64,000 nt of DNA. Source: Linyphia triangularis. Its lineage: Eukaryota > Arthropoda > Arachnida > Araneae > Linyphiidae. The stretch lies in contig OZ021725.1 of NCBI GenBank assembly GCA_963978545.1, forward strand, positions 10,419,346-10,483,345. The letters are read 5' to 3'. The position numbers and the translations under genes are program-made. The notes under the pieces are model-generated. The model was given only the letters and a program-made list of their open reading frames with translations. It was not told the DNA's origin and did no database searches. Shown in pieces: positions 22,987 through 34,516 of the stretch. Every line of letters begins with the position of its first letter. The stretch's first letter is position 1.

Positions 22987-25900
22987 TTAAGAGCAAGATT
23001 CTGAGAGATTGAGCCACTTAACATTAGGGGGTGATTCACACCATCTCCGATTGTCCCCAAAAAATTACCAGTTGCTAATACCCTTATTAGATGATAAAAT
23101 CTAAAATTATTTGTTCCGTAGTTGCACCGCTCAAATTCTATGACGTGACAAAGATCACCTTTAAAAATGAAAAAATTGATGTTTTTGTGACATATGAAAA
23201 CTATTTTTATCCGTTTAAAACTTCACAAGCAACTTTCCACCTGCATTTCTTCTGTTATGGAATGTACTAGAATAGATCTTTATAGAACATATAAAAAGTT
23301 CATGGCAAATCAATTGCGCAAAGTAATTCAAGGTCATGAAATGTCCATGTTTTCATGTTTTTTACCATTTTCAAGACTGAATTATATCTTACGCGTTTGA
23401 TTTGTCACTTTAAACTAGGTGTCATTGGATAGAACTATATTAGTACTATTTATTAATACATAAAACATTGAGGTAAGTTGAACACGTTGGAAGTTATTTG
23501 GCGCCAAAATCGAAAAATCTCCTAATTTGACACAGATTTGAGTTCGTATATCTTGCTGCGGGAACAGTATAATAACACAACGCTGAGACTATTTAAACAC
23601 TCTTTTATTTTACTTAATGAGAAATTAAACTTTATTGAGGCAAATTAAACTTTATTGAGGCAAATTAAAGAGAAAAAAAATAAATGATTTTTGTTGTTAC
23701 ACCCTTTCCTTACATATTGATGCATTACTGTTTTCATTCATGTTTTCAAAAATTAATCGGTTTTCACTTCACTCTTCCTCCTGTTTATAACAATTGCTTG
23801 TTGTCTGTCTTTTAAGCTAGGAACTGTGACTGGATTCGCTCCAGAAAGTTACAAAGAACGGAAAAAACCCAAACTTCGATGCACTGTGTCGATAACATCA
23901 AACAATGGCCACTTAAACTTAACAGCTCCTTTCTGGTGAAGAAATTCCCTTTCAAACATGTCATCCCCACAATTTTCTAGCAGTTTATCAATATAAAATC
24001 GTTTATCGTACAGGACTGAGTATAAAAAATGGGGCTGAATCTCATATTCTCAGTCCTGATCAGCAATTAGCTTTATCTCTTTTATGATATTCTCCAATTG
24101 TTGAGGGACAGTAATTTCGATTTCAAATGTGAATTTACCATGCAATCAGTTCCATGCACAAGTCAGACCAAACCCTAAAGACGAAGATAATATCATTTAG
24201 TCGAAAATTTGTAACTCTGATGTTTTGCCCAGAAGAAAATTGCACATCAACGTTTGAAACTGCAGAGGATTTGTCCCTACATATTGCTAGAGGAGAACAC
24301 CAAATTCCTAAAACAATCACAGGTCAAGACAAATCCAGGAGTGCATTTTCAAAAAGAATGGAAGCAAGAACAAAAAAGACTAATTATGCAGTGACTGCAG
24401 ATTTTGAAGAACCCACTTTAGAGAATATGAATTGCATCTATTCATGCCATCTATATACCTGATTGTCTCCAATGATTCCAAGATAAAATTCGTCATCTTG
24501 TTCAATGACTTCATCTTCAATAACACTGCATATTTCGATCGTACCTTTCATTCTGTGGAAATGTGACATAACTTGTTCCCGTGTCAAATATTCATTTGAA
24601 CAAAATTTCTTCTTTCCATCAACTGTGAGATTGCTCATCATACTTACAACAGTTTGGGGTGTTAATTTATTTCCTGTTTTATTTCCTTTGTTGAAGTATT
24701 ATAAACTGTTTTTGATTTTGGTTCTTGAACTTTCCTTTTGGACTTGATTAGATGTAATTTTTATTATCTGTAGTGGGTTCTTCAAAAGCTGCAGTAATTT
24801 CATAATTGGTCTGTTTTGTCACTGCTTCCATTCTTTTTGCAAATGCACTACTGGTTTTGTCTTGACTAGTTATTATTTTAGAAATTTGATGTTCTTCTCT
24901 ATAACAATATGTAGAGACAAATCCTCTGCAGTTTCAAATGTTGATGAGCAATTTTTTTGGGGGCTAAACATCAGAGTTATAAATTTATGGCTGAGTGGCA
25001 TTGTCTTCGTCTATAAGGTGTGGCGTGACTTGTGCCTGGAACAGATTGGATGGTGAATTTGCAGTTGAAATCCAAATAACTGTCCCCTAACAAATGGAGA
25101 ATATCATAAAAGAGATAAAGGTAATTCCAGATAAGAATGCGGATATGAAATGCGGCCCCATTCTTTTTACGCTGTCCTATATACAATAAACGGATTTACA
25201 TTAGTAAACTACTAGAAGATTGTGGAGATAAAGTGTTTAAAATGACATTTCTTCATCAGAGAGGAGCCAATGAGTTTAAGTAGCCATTGCGTGATCCGAA
25301 GTTCAGTTTTCTTTGGTACTTTGCAACTTTCTGTAGCCGATCCAGTCAAAGTTCCTAGCTTAAAAGACATACTACAAGCAATTGTTATAAGCATGAGGAA
25401 GAGAAAAGTGAAAATCGATTAATTTTTGAAAACATGAATGAAAACATAATGCATCAATATGTAAGAATGGGGAGCAACAAAAAAAAATCACTTATTTTTT
25501 TTCTCTTCAACTTGCCTCAATAAAATTTAATTTCTCATTTAGTATAATAAAAGAATACTTAAATAGTCTCAGCGTGGTGTCAATATATTGTTTCCTCAGC
25601 AAGATGTACAAGCTCAAATTTGTGTCAAATTCGGAGATTTTTCGATTTTGGAGCCAAATAACTTCCAACGTGTTCAACTTGCCTCAATGTTTTATGTATT
25701 AATAAATAGTAATAATATAGTTCTATCCAATGACACCTAGTTTGAAGTGACAAATCAAACGCGCAAGATATAATTCAGTCTTGAAAATGGTAAAAAACAT
25801 GAAAACATGGACATTTCATGACCTTGAATTACCTTGCGCAATTGACTTGCCATCAACTTTTAATATGTTTTATAAAGATCTATTCTAGTACATTCCACAA

Positions 25901-26176
25901 CAGAAGAAATGAAGGTGGCAAGTTCCTTGTGAAGTTTTAGACGGATAAAAATAGTTTTCATGTGTCACAAAAACCCCAATTTTTTCATTTTTAAAGGTGA
26001 TCTTTGACACGTCATAGAATTTGAGCGGTGCAACTACGGAACAAATAATTTCAGATTTTATCATCTAATAAGGGATTTTATCATCTAATAAGGAATTTGC
26101 AACTGGTAATTTTTTGGGGACAATCGGAGATGGTGTGAATCAGGGGTGGTTCAAATTCTCAGAATCTTGCTCTTAA
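22987..26176. mobile_element. TTAA-flanked fold-back element with about 1.4 kb arms, copy A
   Basis: TTAA (22987-22990) plus GAGCAAGATTCTGAGA opens it. The complement TCTCAGAATCTTGCTC plus TTAA (26173-26176) closes it. The left arm, to about 24460, and the right arm, from about 24745, are inverted copies. Shared landmarks include GATTCACACCATCTCCGATT/complement and GAACACGTTGGAAGTTATTT/complement. TTAA target duplications are known for piggyBac and Kolobok elements; family assignment is open. It lies in the vanin-like intron 77 bp upstream of the exon 2 acceptor. The two arms have drifted from each other by small indels. Confidence 0.85.
24154..24462 (+). pseudogene. C2H2-finger ORF remnant in left arm of TTAA element, copy A
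   Basis: The frame contains LMFCPEENCTSTFETAEDLS with LHIARGEH following, a single C2H2 finger, then KTITGQDKSRSAFSKRMEAR. The right arm encodes a diverged inverted version of the same stretch on the minus strand. The unique centre (24438-24641, minus) adds KKKFCSNEYLTREQVMSHF. The combination of one C2H2 finger with a later G-K-x-F...LT-x-x-Q block resembles a family of uncharacterised metazoan repeat-associated proteins; that resemblance is from memory. No complete protein remains. Confidence 0.5.
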
Positions 26177-27373
26177 TTAGACTAAACATTCAGAAGCCCC
26201 ACACAGGATTCGCTAAGTAATAGAAATCACTTTTAATGTTTAAAACTGTAGCAATTAATATTAAGAAAAATCCAGAAAACTCTACCTAAAATAACTGATT
26301 TTCAGAAACTATTTCAAATAAGGAATTTATGCGTTGTTTAGAATCAGCAAAATGACATTTTGTAAATGTTTATTTTTGACGATGATCTAATTTCTTTGTT
26401 TAAGGTTATCGCTACATTAGTGTAAAAGCAAAAACTAAACAAAAAAGTTTTAAATAAATAAAACAAGTTTAATTTATTTGAACAATCATATGTTGATCAT
26501 CTACATTGAACATGTGAATAGGACAGAAATGGTGCCAAATTACTTTTAGGAGAAAGACTAGGACACCATATCTTTGTAGTACAGGACATTTCCGTCCATG
26601 GCTTGCACCTAGCTGCTTCAATAAATGCCTTAATTTCAAGCTGCTTTAAAGAATGAGTAAGTCTTGTTTTTAAAATTGATACTTTTGTATGCATTTTTTC
26701 AAAAGTAAGAATTTTCTTAAAAGAAATGCACCATCTATTTTATATTTTTGCCTTGTAATGGACTTAATGCGAATAGTTTTTAGAAAAAACTTGTGATGTG
26801 CTTTAGATGAATTACAACGCACCTTCAAAAAACGAATTCGATTTGTCGCATTCCATTATCCAATCATAATGGGTGTACTATTTATTTCCCATAGCAAGGA
26901 ACTAACTAAAGTTGTCAGGCTGAATCTCTATTCCAAAATACGTTAGAATTGTCCTTGCGTTGACTTACACCGTTTTTGTCTAAGACCACGCGAGCGTTTT
27001 TTCATGCAAAAACGCAGCATGAAATTAAGCTATAAAATGTAGACAACTGCTGTACCATACACGAGGCCAGACGTAGCTTCTCTACAGGCTGGCGGGGGTA
27101 TCGTTTGTCGCAATCTCAAGGGTCGCCCTCTGGAGGATTCAATAGACCTATTTTTCAAATTCAGTGAAAACACTTCCTTGCAGATAATTGTCCCTGTTGC
27201 TATATTCGTGTGTTATCGTCTTAACCCTTTGGGTACATTTGAAGAGTGAGACTCGTCATCTGCTTTCTTGGGCGAAGTTAAGGTGGACGAGTCTTGCTCG
27301 TCATCCGGCCATCCAAGTCCGTCCCATGGGCATAAAAATCTTCAAATTATTCAGTGCTCAAAGGGTTAAAGGG
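26177..27373. other. Intronic or spacer sequence, copy A
   Basis: No gene recognised. It is conserved in copy B (46771-47965). If exon 1 at 52294 splices to exon 2A, this is intron. Confidence 0.4.
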
Positions 27374-28080
27374 ACCATAGGCGTAACGAGGGAGGGTTTT
27401 TGAGAGTTCGACCCCCCCCCCCATTCGGTTGAGAAAAATTAAGCGAATTTACTACATTTTTTCCCCAACTAACTCTTTGTTGGTTATTTTTCAACCATTC
27501 CTTACTAGTAATTATTAGTTCCATTAAATTTCCTTACTAGTAATTATTCAGTGTTTGCTAATGTAATCAAAAGCTATACCAAAGTGAAAGACATTTATGC
27601 AACTAATGTACCATATTGAACGTCTTGCAAACTGTATGCTGTTCGCAAACTACTATACGCGCTACACAGGCTAAAGAAATGGAGTCTTCATCACGGGAAC
27701 ATAAGTGCTACAGACTTGACTTTGGTCATCGACCGTTAATGTAAAGACCATAGGCGTAACGTGGGAGGATTTGGGGGTTCAACCCCCAACCCATTAAGTT
27801 GAGGAAGAATTAAACAAATATTCTGCATTTTTTCCCTAATCAACTCTTTGATGATTATTACTCAAATTATCCATTAAATTTCATTATTGAGATTATTCAG
27901 TGACCAGTGACTTACTAAGGTAATCAAAAGCTATACCAAACTGCAAGACAATACATGGATTTTTCACCAGAAAAGTAAACTTGCCATTTAATGTACCATT
28001 TGATGATAATTACGCTCTACACCCGTCCGAGGCTGAAGAAATGGACACTCCATCGCGGGAAAAATAAGTTCTGAGTGGAC
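27374..28080 (+). repeat. Two-copy degenerate repeat, period about 373 bp, copy A
   Basis: ACCATAGGCGTAACG starts each copy (27374 and 27747), followed by GGGAGG, a C-rich stretch and CAACTCTTTG. Both copies also occur in B. The family is unidentified. Confidence 0.7.
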
Positions 28081-28124
28081 ATTGCGCTGTATAGAAAACC
28101 CAAACTCTAAACAATAACTGAATG

Positions 28125-28860
28125 TAAACTAGGGGAGTGGAACATCGCACAATTTTCAATTACACTATAATAAGAGTCGGCAAATTTAAATTTGAAGTGG
28201 AATAGTGTTATTGCTATTTTCATTTATTTGGAATAATGGCCCTTAGTGATATTTTTACAGATAACTCGTACAAGGGCAAAAAAAAAAGACACCACAATGG
28301 CGAATGTGAGAATGTACTTTTCGAAAATTCTTGCAATATCCTTTCTGGTTAGTGAAACAGTGGAGAGGAGAAAAACGGTTGTTGATGAGCGATCCCGAAT
28401 GGAAGAGAAATCTATGTTGAAGAAACTAGTTTTTCATTTTTTTACACCTTTATAGCATTTTTATGGGAATTTCGGAGATGGGGATGTTAAGAACATTTTA
28501 AGAAGTATTATCATAGAGATTTTCATCAAAATCGTTAAAGCCGCTTTTTAGTGATTACTAAAGAACGTGATTTTTTTTTTAATGTTTTGCGCATGTGCAA
28601 TATTGATGAAAACCTTAGTGGCAGGTTCTATGGTCTCCACTAACCTGTACTCCAAATTTGAACATCGTAGGTCAAATCGTTCGGAAGTTGTGCTGACCAC
28701 GAACACACACACACCGGCAGACATTTTTCTACACTATTTTTTTTTCAGTTGGATGTTCCAAAACGTGGAGAAATGCAAACAATTCGAATTTTTTTTTGGA
28801 TCGAAAACAATACTTTCATTACCCTATGTTAACAAATGGATAACTGAAAATAATTAAAAT
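28125..28860 (+). repeat. Dispersed repeat S, copy 1
   Basis: This block recurs at 48745-49490 (segmental copy B) and, much more diverged, at 51515-52260. Shared words are GGATGTTCCAAAACGTGGAG, TTTGAACATCGT and TTTCATTACC. It contains a CACACA/GGCAGACATTTTTCT tail common in dispersed arthropod repeats. No coding capacity. Confidence 0.75.
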
Positions 28861-28988
28861 AAGTGCAGGTAGCAAACGCAAAACTCAAAGTGAGACACTT
28901 TTTTTATTTTGCAAAAGAAGAAAAGATGGAAAATATTGTTGCACAAATTGTCTGTATATAGTGTAAATAGTGACGTATTATCAGACGA

Positions 28989-30587
28989 GGTCGTTTCGCC
29001 GCCAACCTTAAAAAGGCAGAAACCGACAGTAAGTATCTATTATCTGCACAACTTCCAGCGAAAAAGCCGAAATTGACTATTTTCTAGCACTCTTACGAAA
29101 CTTCACATAATTATACAAAAAATACCATAGATTCGTCTCGGTGATACCTTTCAAAGAAAAAAAAATTGAGTACCTAGGATAAAAGACAACGAAGAAAAAA
29201 AATATTGAAATTTCCAAAATGAAATAAAAAAACAAGTTCTAGCCCGATTTTGATGTAAAAATTTAGACAAACCTCCAGCCCTAACTAAGCTATAGATCTT
29301 CAAACGGATTGAATTATAGGATAGGGAATGTTTCAACTTAAAATCCTACGCTGGTTTGAACTTCATTAAGTAATTCTTTCTATTTTTAATTAATTTAAAA
29401 CCACTTTTTTTCATTTCATAATTTGGCGACAGATAAAGGCGATCAGCTTGTAATTGAGGTTCAGATATATATGCCAAAAGTTGCCAAACAGGTTTGCTAT
29501 CATTTCGAAGTTAGTTTTTCCGACATGTTAGGCTAAAGTGAGAATGAACGTATCGTTAAAGTATAGGCAGAATGAATTGGACTATAACTAAATGGCTTAT
29601 AACATCTTTAAAATTGAAATAATTTAATTTTTGAAGAGACAGAATTAAAGAGAAATATTTATTCTTCAAGTTGCATGTGTTATTTGAACTGTATGGCAAT
29701 ATAGAGAGAGTTAACTTTCAAAAACATTTTAATTTCGGGAAATCTTCATTGAAAAATGAAAACAATCCCATTTTGTTGCAAGATACTATGGGCTGAATAC
29801 AAAGTATAAATGTGGAGGTTATGCGAGCTGACGTCACAGTCAATTTATTACAGATGACTAAATAAACCACGCATTGCGATTGGCTAATGGAATTTGCAAA
29901 AATGTCATTCGTTTTTAAAATTGTGTTGATTATGCTTACTTTCCGTTGTAAAATGAAATCGTAGAATCAAATATCATCAAAACTATAATTTCATAGTGAA
30001 TTTTAAAATTGTTGTTTAGAAAATATTTTAAATTTTGTCAAATATCGATGGGTTATTATGTGAACCAAAATAATGCTTGATATAATAAAAATAATTTATA
30101 CCGCAATATTTAGGCTGTAAAAAAACTTTTAATATTTATTTGTAACAATTTATTAGAATAAATTTTCAGTGGGATGTATGTTAAAGGTGCCGGATTTGAT
30201 TCCTGGGTTAGGTGTGGATGTTCGTTGTGATTCGGAATCCAAGTTAAGCTGTGGGTTATGGACTGATTAGTCGTTATTTATGTACTAAAATAGGTCGTTG
30301 TGCGTACAAACTAACCAATCGAGCTGAAACTTGGCAGACAGGCTCTTTGTCGATGGCAACGTATTTCTTTAAGTTTTGGGAGTTGAGTTGCCGTACACAA
30401 GTTCGTGATCGATTTTGATGGTTACTGCCGTCCGCATTCAACCAATTTGTAAATTTTCAAGTAGATTTGGGCATGTAAGATATCATTGAACTCAACTTGA
30501 AAAATTATGAATATTCATGGTACCTGGTGTACCATAGGTGGTACTACTTCTGGTTTATCAATTTTGAAGATAAATATGGCATGTTGG
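28989..30587. other. Segment present only in duplication copy A
   Basis: Copy B joins the sequences flanking this block directly at about 49610 (TCAGACGAAACTTCTG). The interior shows no gene. Either B lost it or A gained it; no target duplication or inverted ends are visible, so deletion in B is more likely. Confidence 0.7.
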
Positions 30588-30755
30588 ACTTCTGTTTTGA
30601 TGAATTATGAATGTTTAAAGTACCAGGTATGCTATTGGTACCACTTCCGGTTTATCAATTTTATGGATAATTATTGCATATAAGGTATCGTCGAACTCAG
30701 TTTGAAGAATTATAAATATCCCTGGTACCAGGTGTACCATAGGTGATAAATAGGA
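30475..30755 (+). repeat. Degenerate tandem repeat, about 115-120 bp unit
   Basis: Words GGTACC(A/T)GGT, TATCAATTTT and AGTTTGAAGAATTAT-like recur about three times. The last part remains in copy B at about 49611-49775. Confidence 0.55.
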
Positions 30756-30811
30756 AAACGATGAAACGGACAAATTCAAAAAAGAGAAGCCGCCAGTGTT
30801 TAAAAAAAAGT

Positions 30812-31597
30812 TATGATATGCTCCAAAAAAACACTTTTGAAAAGTAGAAGAACCACCAACCTCAAAAACACAAAAAACTTTCTTGCAATAAAAAAATCAT
30901 AAACATGATGAAAATTTTCAGCCACAATCACAGTGATATAAAAAATGGCCAACCTCTGATTACAACTCTTGGTTGTGACTCGCTTAAGAATGTATGCTTA
31001 CTTAGTTTATTTTTAAAATTTAAGTTCCGCTCCCATAAAAATTTACGCTGCTTGAGGTTGGCGCCCATCTTAATTACTAACCTTTAAAACCCCCCCACAC
31101 AATAAAAACTTTCCAAAATGTATGTATCAACCAAACAAAAGCTTACCACATGCACTTCAGTTTCTTACTTAAAAAATTCTTAATAACGATTCAAATGCAA
31201 GCGTTTGAGCACAGTTTTTCTATACTATTTTGAAAATTACATGAACATGAAGATTTACATTACTTTGTATTTACTTCCCATCCAAATGAAATCATAAACT
31301 CGAATATTCGTGCAAACAGCCATAAATTAGTTTAAACGCAAGCATTGTTAATATTCCTATTACGGGCGTCAACCTCAAGCAGCGTAAATTTTTATGGGAG
31401 CGGAACTTAAATTTTAAAAATAAACTAAGTAACCAAGAGTTGTAATCAGAGGTTGGCCATTTTTTATATCACTGTGTTTGAGGCTGACAATTTTCATCAT
31501 GTTTATGATTTTTTTATTGCAAGAAAGTTTTTTGTGCTTTTGAGGTTGGTGGTTCTTCTACTTTTCAAAAGTGTTTTTTTGGGGGATTTAAAAATTC
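30812..31597. repeat. Inverted repeat, arms about 250 bp, copy A
   Basis: The left arm 30812-31071 and right arm 31367-31597 are reverse complements. Both contain TTACGCTGCTTGAGGTTGG or its complement, and both reach the AACACTTTTGAAAAGTAGAA block. The right arm lacks 22 bp. It is a probable non-autonomous inverted-repeat element. The segmental duplication breakpoint falls inside the right arm. Confidence 0.85.
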
Positions 31598-31654
31598 TAT
31601 TATAGTTAATTTTCTCCTATTTTATTTATTAACAGCGATTATACAGGTTAGAAA

Positions 31655-31993
31655 AAGGTGGCAACACCTAAAGCAATCGAGAAATTTCCAGATGTTTCTT
31701 TATCGACGAATTGGTTGGAAATTTCGCTAATATTCTCTCGCGCCAAGTATAAATATGACTGGAGATCGGGAAAGTTTTCAGATTGATTTCGGACTTCGAT
31801 GTAATCTGATCGTTTTGTTTACCTACTAGAGTGAACTTGTATAATGGCTGTTTTCGAAGTTGTTCTTACTGAAGCTTGCGGATGATTAAACTGCTATCTG
31901 TGAATAAATTTTGTGCCTTTGAAGAGTGAATAAATAGTAGTTTTTATTTTAAAAACTGTGCCATCATTGCCTCAGCGGAAAAATTCATAACAA
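31655..31993 (+). mobile_element. Possible solo LTR
   Basis: A stretch with promoter-like order: TATAAATA at 31748, ATG-free leader, AATAAA signals near 31903 and 31928, and a terminal CATAACA. An adjacent short plus frame (about 31997-32115) reads DEITVQVEKESPDSVEKSPD, which may be a retroelement remnant. No second LTR or target duplication was identified. Confidence 0.3.
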
Positions 31994-31997
31994 TATG

Positions 31998-32659
31998 ATG
32001 AAATTACTGTTCAAGTTGAAAAAGAATCGCCAGATAGCGTTGAAAAATCGCCAGATGAAGACGAAAAAATTACAATTTTATCCGCAGATTTACCAACTCG
32101 GACGGTGTTGGTATCATAATGTAATTAAAAAAAATAATGCAGTATAAACGAGACAGCTATTTAGGAAAATGTTTATGGAAGTTTCTTTAATTCTTATTTT
32201 TGACAGTGTATGTTTGAAATATTTCGAGGAGTCCCGCCCCTGAAATTTATCCTCTCTTGTTTGCTACACCCTAAAAATTTCTCCAAACATATTGCATCCA
32301 TATATTTTACAATTATATCAGACTCTTTCAATTTTCATGTGTTTAAAATCCTTTTTCAGCTTTTTTTTTTTTAAATAAAATTCTTAAGAAATCTTTCTTA
32401 TACCGTAGATTTGGACAATGATTTGAAAACTCTTTCAATGAGATGATTTTTTTTTTACTCTCTCCCTTCCCCCCCCCCCCCCTCACTCCTTTTTTTTTTC
32501 ATTTGTGTATCGAGTCTGTATTTTTCGAAACCTTCCCCATTCAACAACTCTAGTTACGCCTATGAAAAGGACTTGTTACCCTAAAAATAAAAGTAAATCG
32601 ATTTTGTGTTTTTTATTTCATGTTATTCTATGTTTCTTTGCCGTTCCATTGAAGTATTA
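31998..32659. other. Spacer, nothing recognised
   Basis: Low-complexity T-, A- and C-rich tracts; no gene. A piece at 32570-32635 recurs in reverse complement at about 51175-51240. Confidence 0.45.
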
Positions 32660-33225
32660 CTTTTGTTTCTACTCAAATTAGAAGTATATTATATTTTGTT
32701 TTAAAAAAGACAACTTTAGATTTTAACTGTATCAGACTTTTACCTTTAACTTTGATTTTTTCTAGACATGATATTTTAAACATCAATGTACCTTTTCTAA
32801 CTAACTAGTAGAGATATACCAGTATTTTTTTTTTTATGAAATTGCATTACATAACATATAATTTCCTGTTATTTTCTTAACTATTTTTTAAATGCCAAAT
32901 CTTTGTAAAGAAAAGAGGTTTTTCTCAAACATTTTTTGAAAAATTGATTAAAATACAACAGGAAAAATTCTGATGATATTTCTTACCAAATTTTAACCTT
33001 AGTTTAATCTGTAGATAATGTAGTAAAATTTCATAAAAAAATAATAATAATAATAATGGTATGTCTCTACTAGTTAGTTAGAAAAGGTATTTTAAAGTTT
33101 GAAATATAAAGTTTAGAGAAAATAAAAGTTAAAGGTAAAAGGCTTTTATAGTTAACATTAATAATTATTTTTTTAAAACAAAATATAACATACTTTTAAT
33201 TTGAGTAGACACAAAAATTATATAT
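32660..33225. repeat. Inverted repeat, arms about 170-200 bp
   Basis: The left arm from about 32660 (CTACTCAAATTAGAAGTATA) pairs with a right arm ending near 33220 (TACTTTTAATTTGAGTAG). The blocks CCTTTTCTAACTAACTAGTA and TTTTACCTTTAACTTT are found in both orientations. The right end abuts an LTR. Confidence 0.8.
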
Positions 33226-33785
33226 TGTTGCGTGGAGCACAAACAGCAGTTAAAACTAGATACACAACTGTTAAAATCGACGCAAAACACAATGCAATAC
33301 AGTTCACTTTCAGAACTACTCTGAATGCTCGCTGAGAGATAACCAACTCACTAACTAACTAACTCAATTCTCTATTGACCTTATATAGGAAAGCTTCCTT
33401 CGCTAATCTTCTAGAGATAGAAATTTGGAGAATTTTCCAGATCGCAGACGAAAAGCCCTATACAGGTACATGGGGACCGAAAAAAGTCGCCAAATGGTCG
33501 CCAAGTTTGGCAACAATTGGCGATTTCTCGCCAAATTTGACGATTTAAATTAGTCGCCAACTTGGCGATATTGCCGTTAACCCTATTGTTAAATGGCATT
33601 CTCCTTGTAAAACTCGTTTTCCATCATTATCTCTGTAAAACTCGTTATCAAGCATTAAGACACACATTGCGGGGAAGCAAACTAACGATGAACTATTGCA
33701 CTGCCTTTTGCGAAATGTACATAAATTTTCCTATTTACAAAATTAACACTACGAAATATTTACAAATAAACAAAAATTCGTAACA
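33226..33785 (-). mobile_element. Solo LTR, copy 2
   Basis: In reverse complement it begins TGTTACGAATTTTTG and ends GTGCTCCACGCAACA. It has CCCATGTACCTGTATAGGG and a TATA box (complement of CTTATATAGG, 33380-33389). No internal retroelement sequence follows on either side, so it is solo. The 5-bp flanks are AT-only and do not match perfectly. A cluster of TCGCCAA/TTGGCGA words lies at 33486-33575. Confidence 0.6.
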
Positions 33786-34516
33786 ATATTTTTTGTTGTA
33801 TTTTTGCTACTTTTTTTTTTTTTTTTTTAGTCTAGAGAAAGGTTTGTTTTTTTCGTAAAAAAGGTAACGTTTGAATCCGAATAAAACCTGCAGAAGAGAC
33901 GAATTAAAAAAAATATACCTTAATTTTTTTCAATTATTTTTCGAGAGAAAATTAAGGCATAGTTTTCAATTAACATTTCTTGAGAAAATACAATATAAAA
34001 TATACGAAAAATTAATGGTTTGTACCAAATTCTAGCAGTTTGCACCCTCCTGCAAATAATCCCGCTTGCCTGAAGTAATCCTTAAACAAAATCGTAGTAG
34101 TTTGGTTTTTCTATGAAGAACTATAAGAACATTTCTATAATTTTTTTAGCACCATGGCTTTGTGAGAAGTGTTTGTAGTAATATTTCAAATTTAGAATGT
34201 CTTGCCCTTATTTTGCAATAATACTTAAAAATTAGAACTGGAAACAACTTTTTTTACTACCCTGAACTATATGTAATAGGGTGAAAGCCTATTTTTACTT
34301 TTAATAAACATATCTTTGAATTTATTTATAAAACTACAAAAAGTTCCTTAGAATTCCATTTGTACTTCGCAATGACTTGTCTTTTTTATCGGAATGGTTA
34401 TTCCGAGCTCATACCTCTGAATAACTATACCTGAAATCTCATCTCGATCGATTGAACGGAACGGAATCTATAGGTCCACATATCGTTAAAGTTATTTAAT
34501 GACCACCCTGTATATA
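33786..34516. other. Spacer
   Basis: No gene seen. The stretch ending near 34510 reads in reverse complement CAGGGTGGTCATTAAATAAC after TA, which looks like one terminus of a mariner-type element. No partner terminus was found. Confidence 0.35.

Larger units (their letters stand above)
15568..31503 (+). repeat. Segmental duplication, copy A
   Basis: This block of about 15.9 kb is repeated in the same orientation at 36491-50564. Identity judged by eye is about 97-98 percent over genes and non-coding DNA, beginning at TCGCCATCGATTGACGG in both. Copy A holds two stretches absent from B (about 23060-23406 and about 28989-30587), while B has about 27 bp near 45330 missing from A. The right breakpoint lies inside an arm of an inverted repeat. 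Confidence 0.95.

Noticed and set aside
30185..30260. SINE head (box B-like GGATTTGATTCCTGG)
   Set aside because: No matching box A at the right distance and no target duplication.
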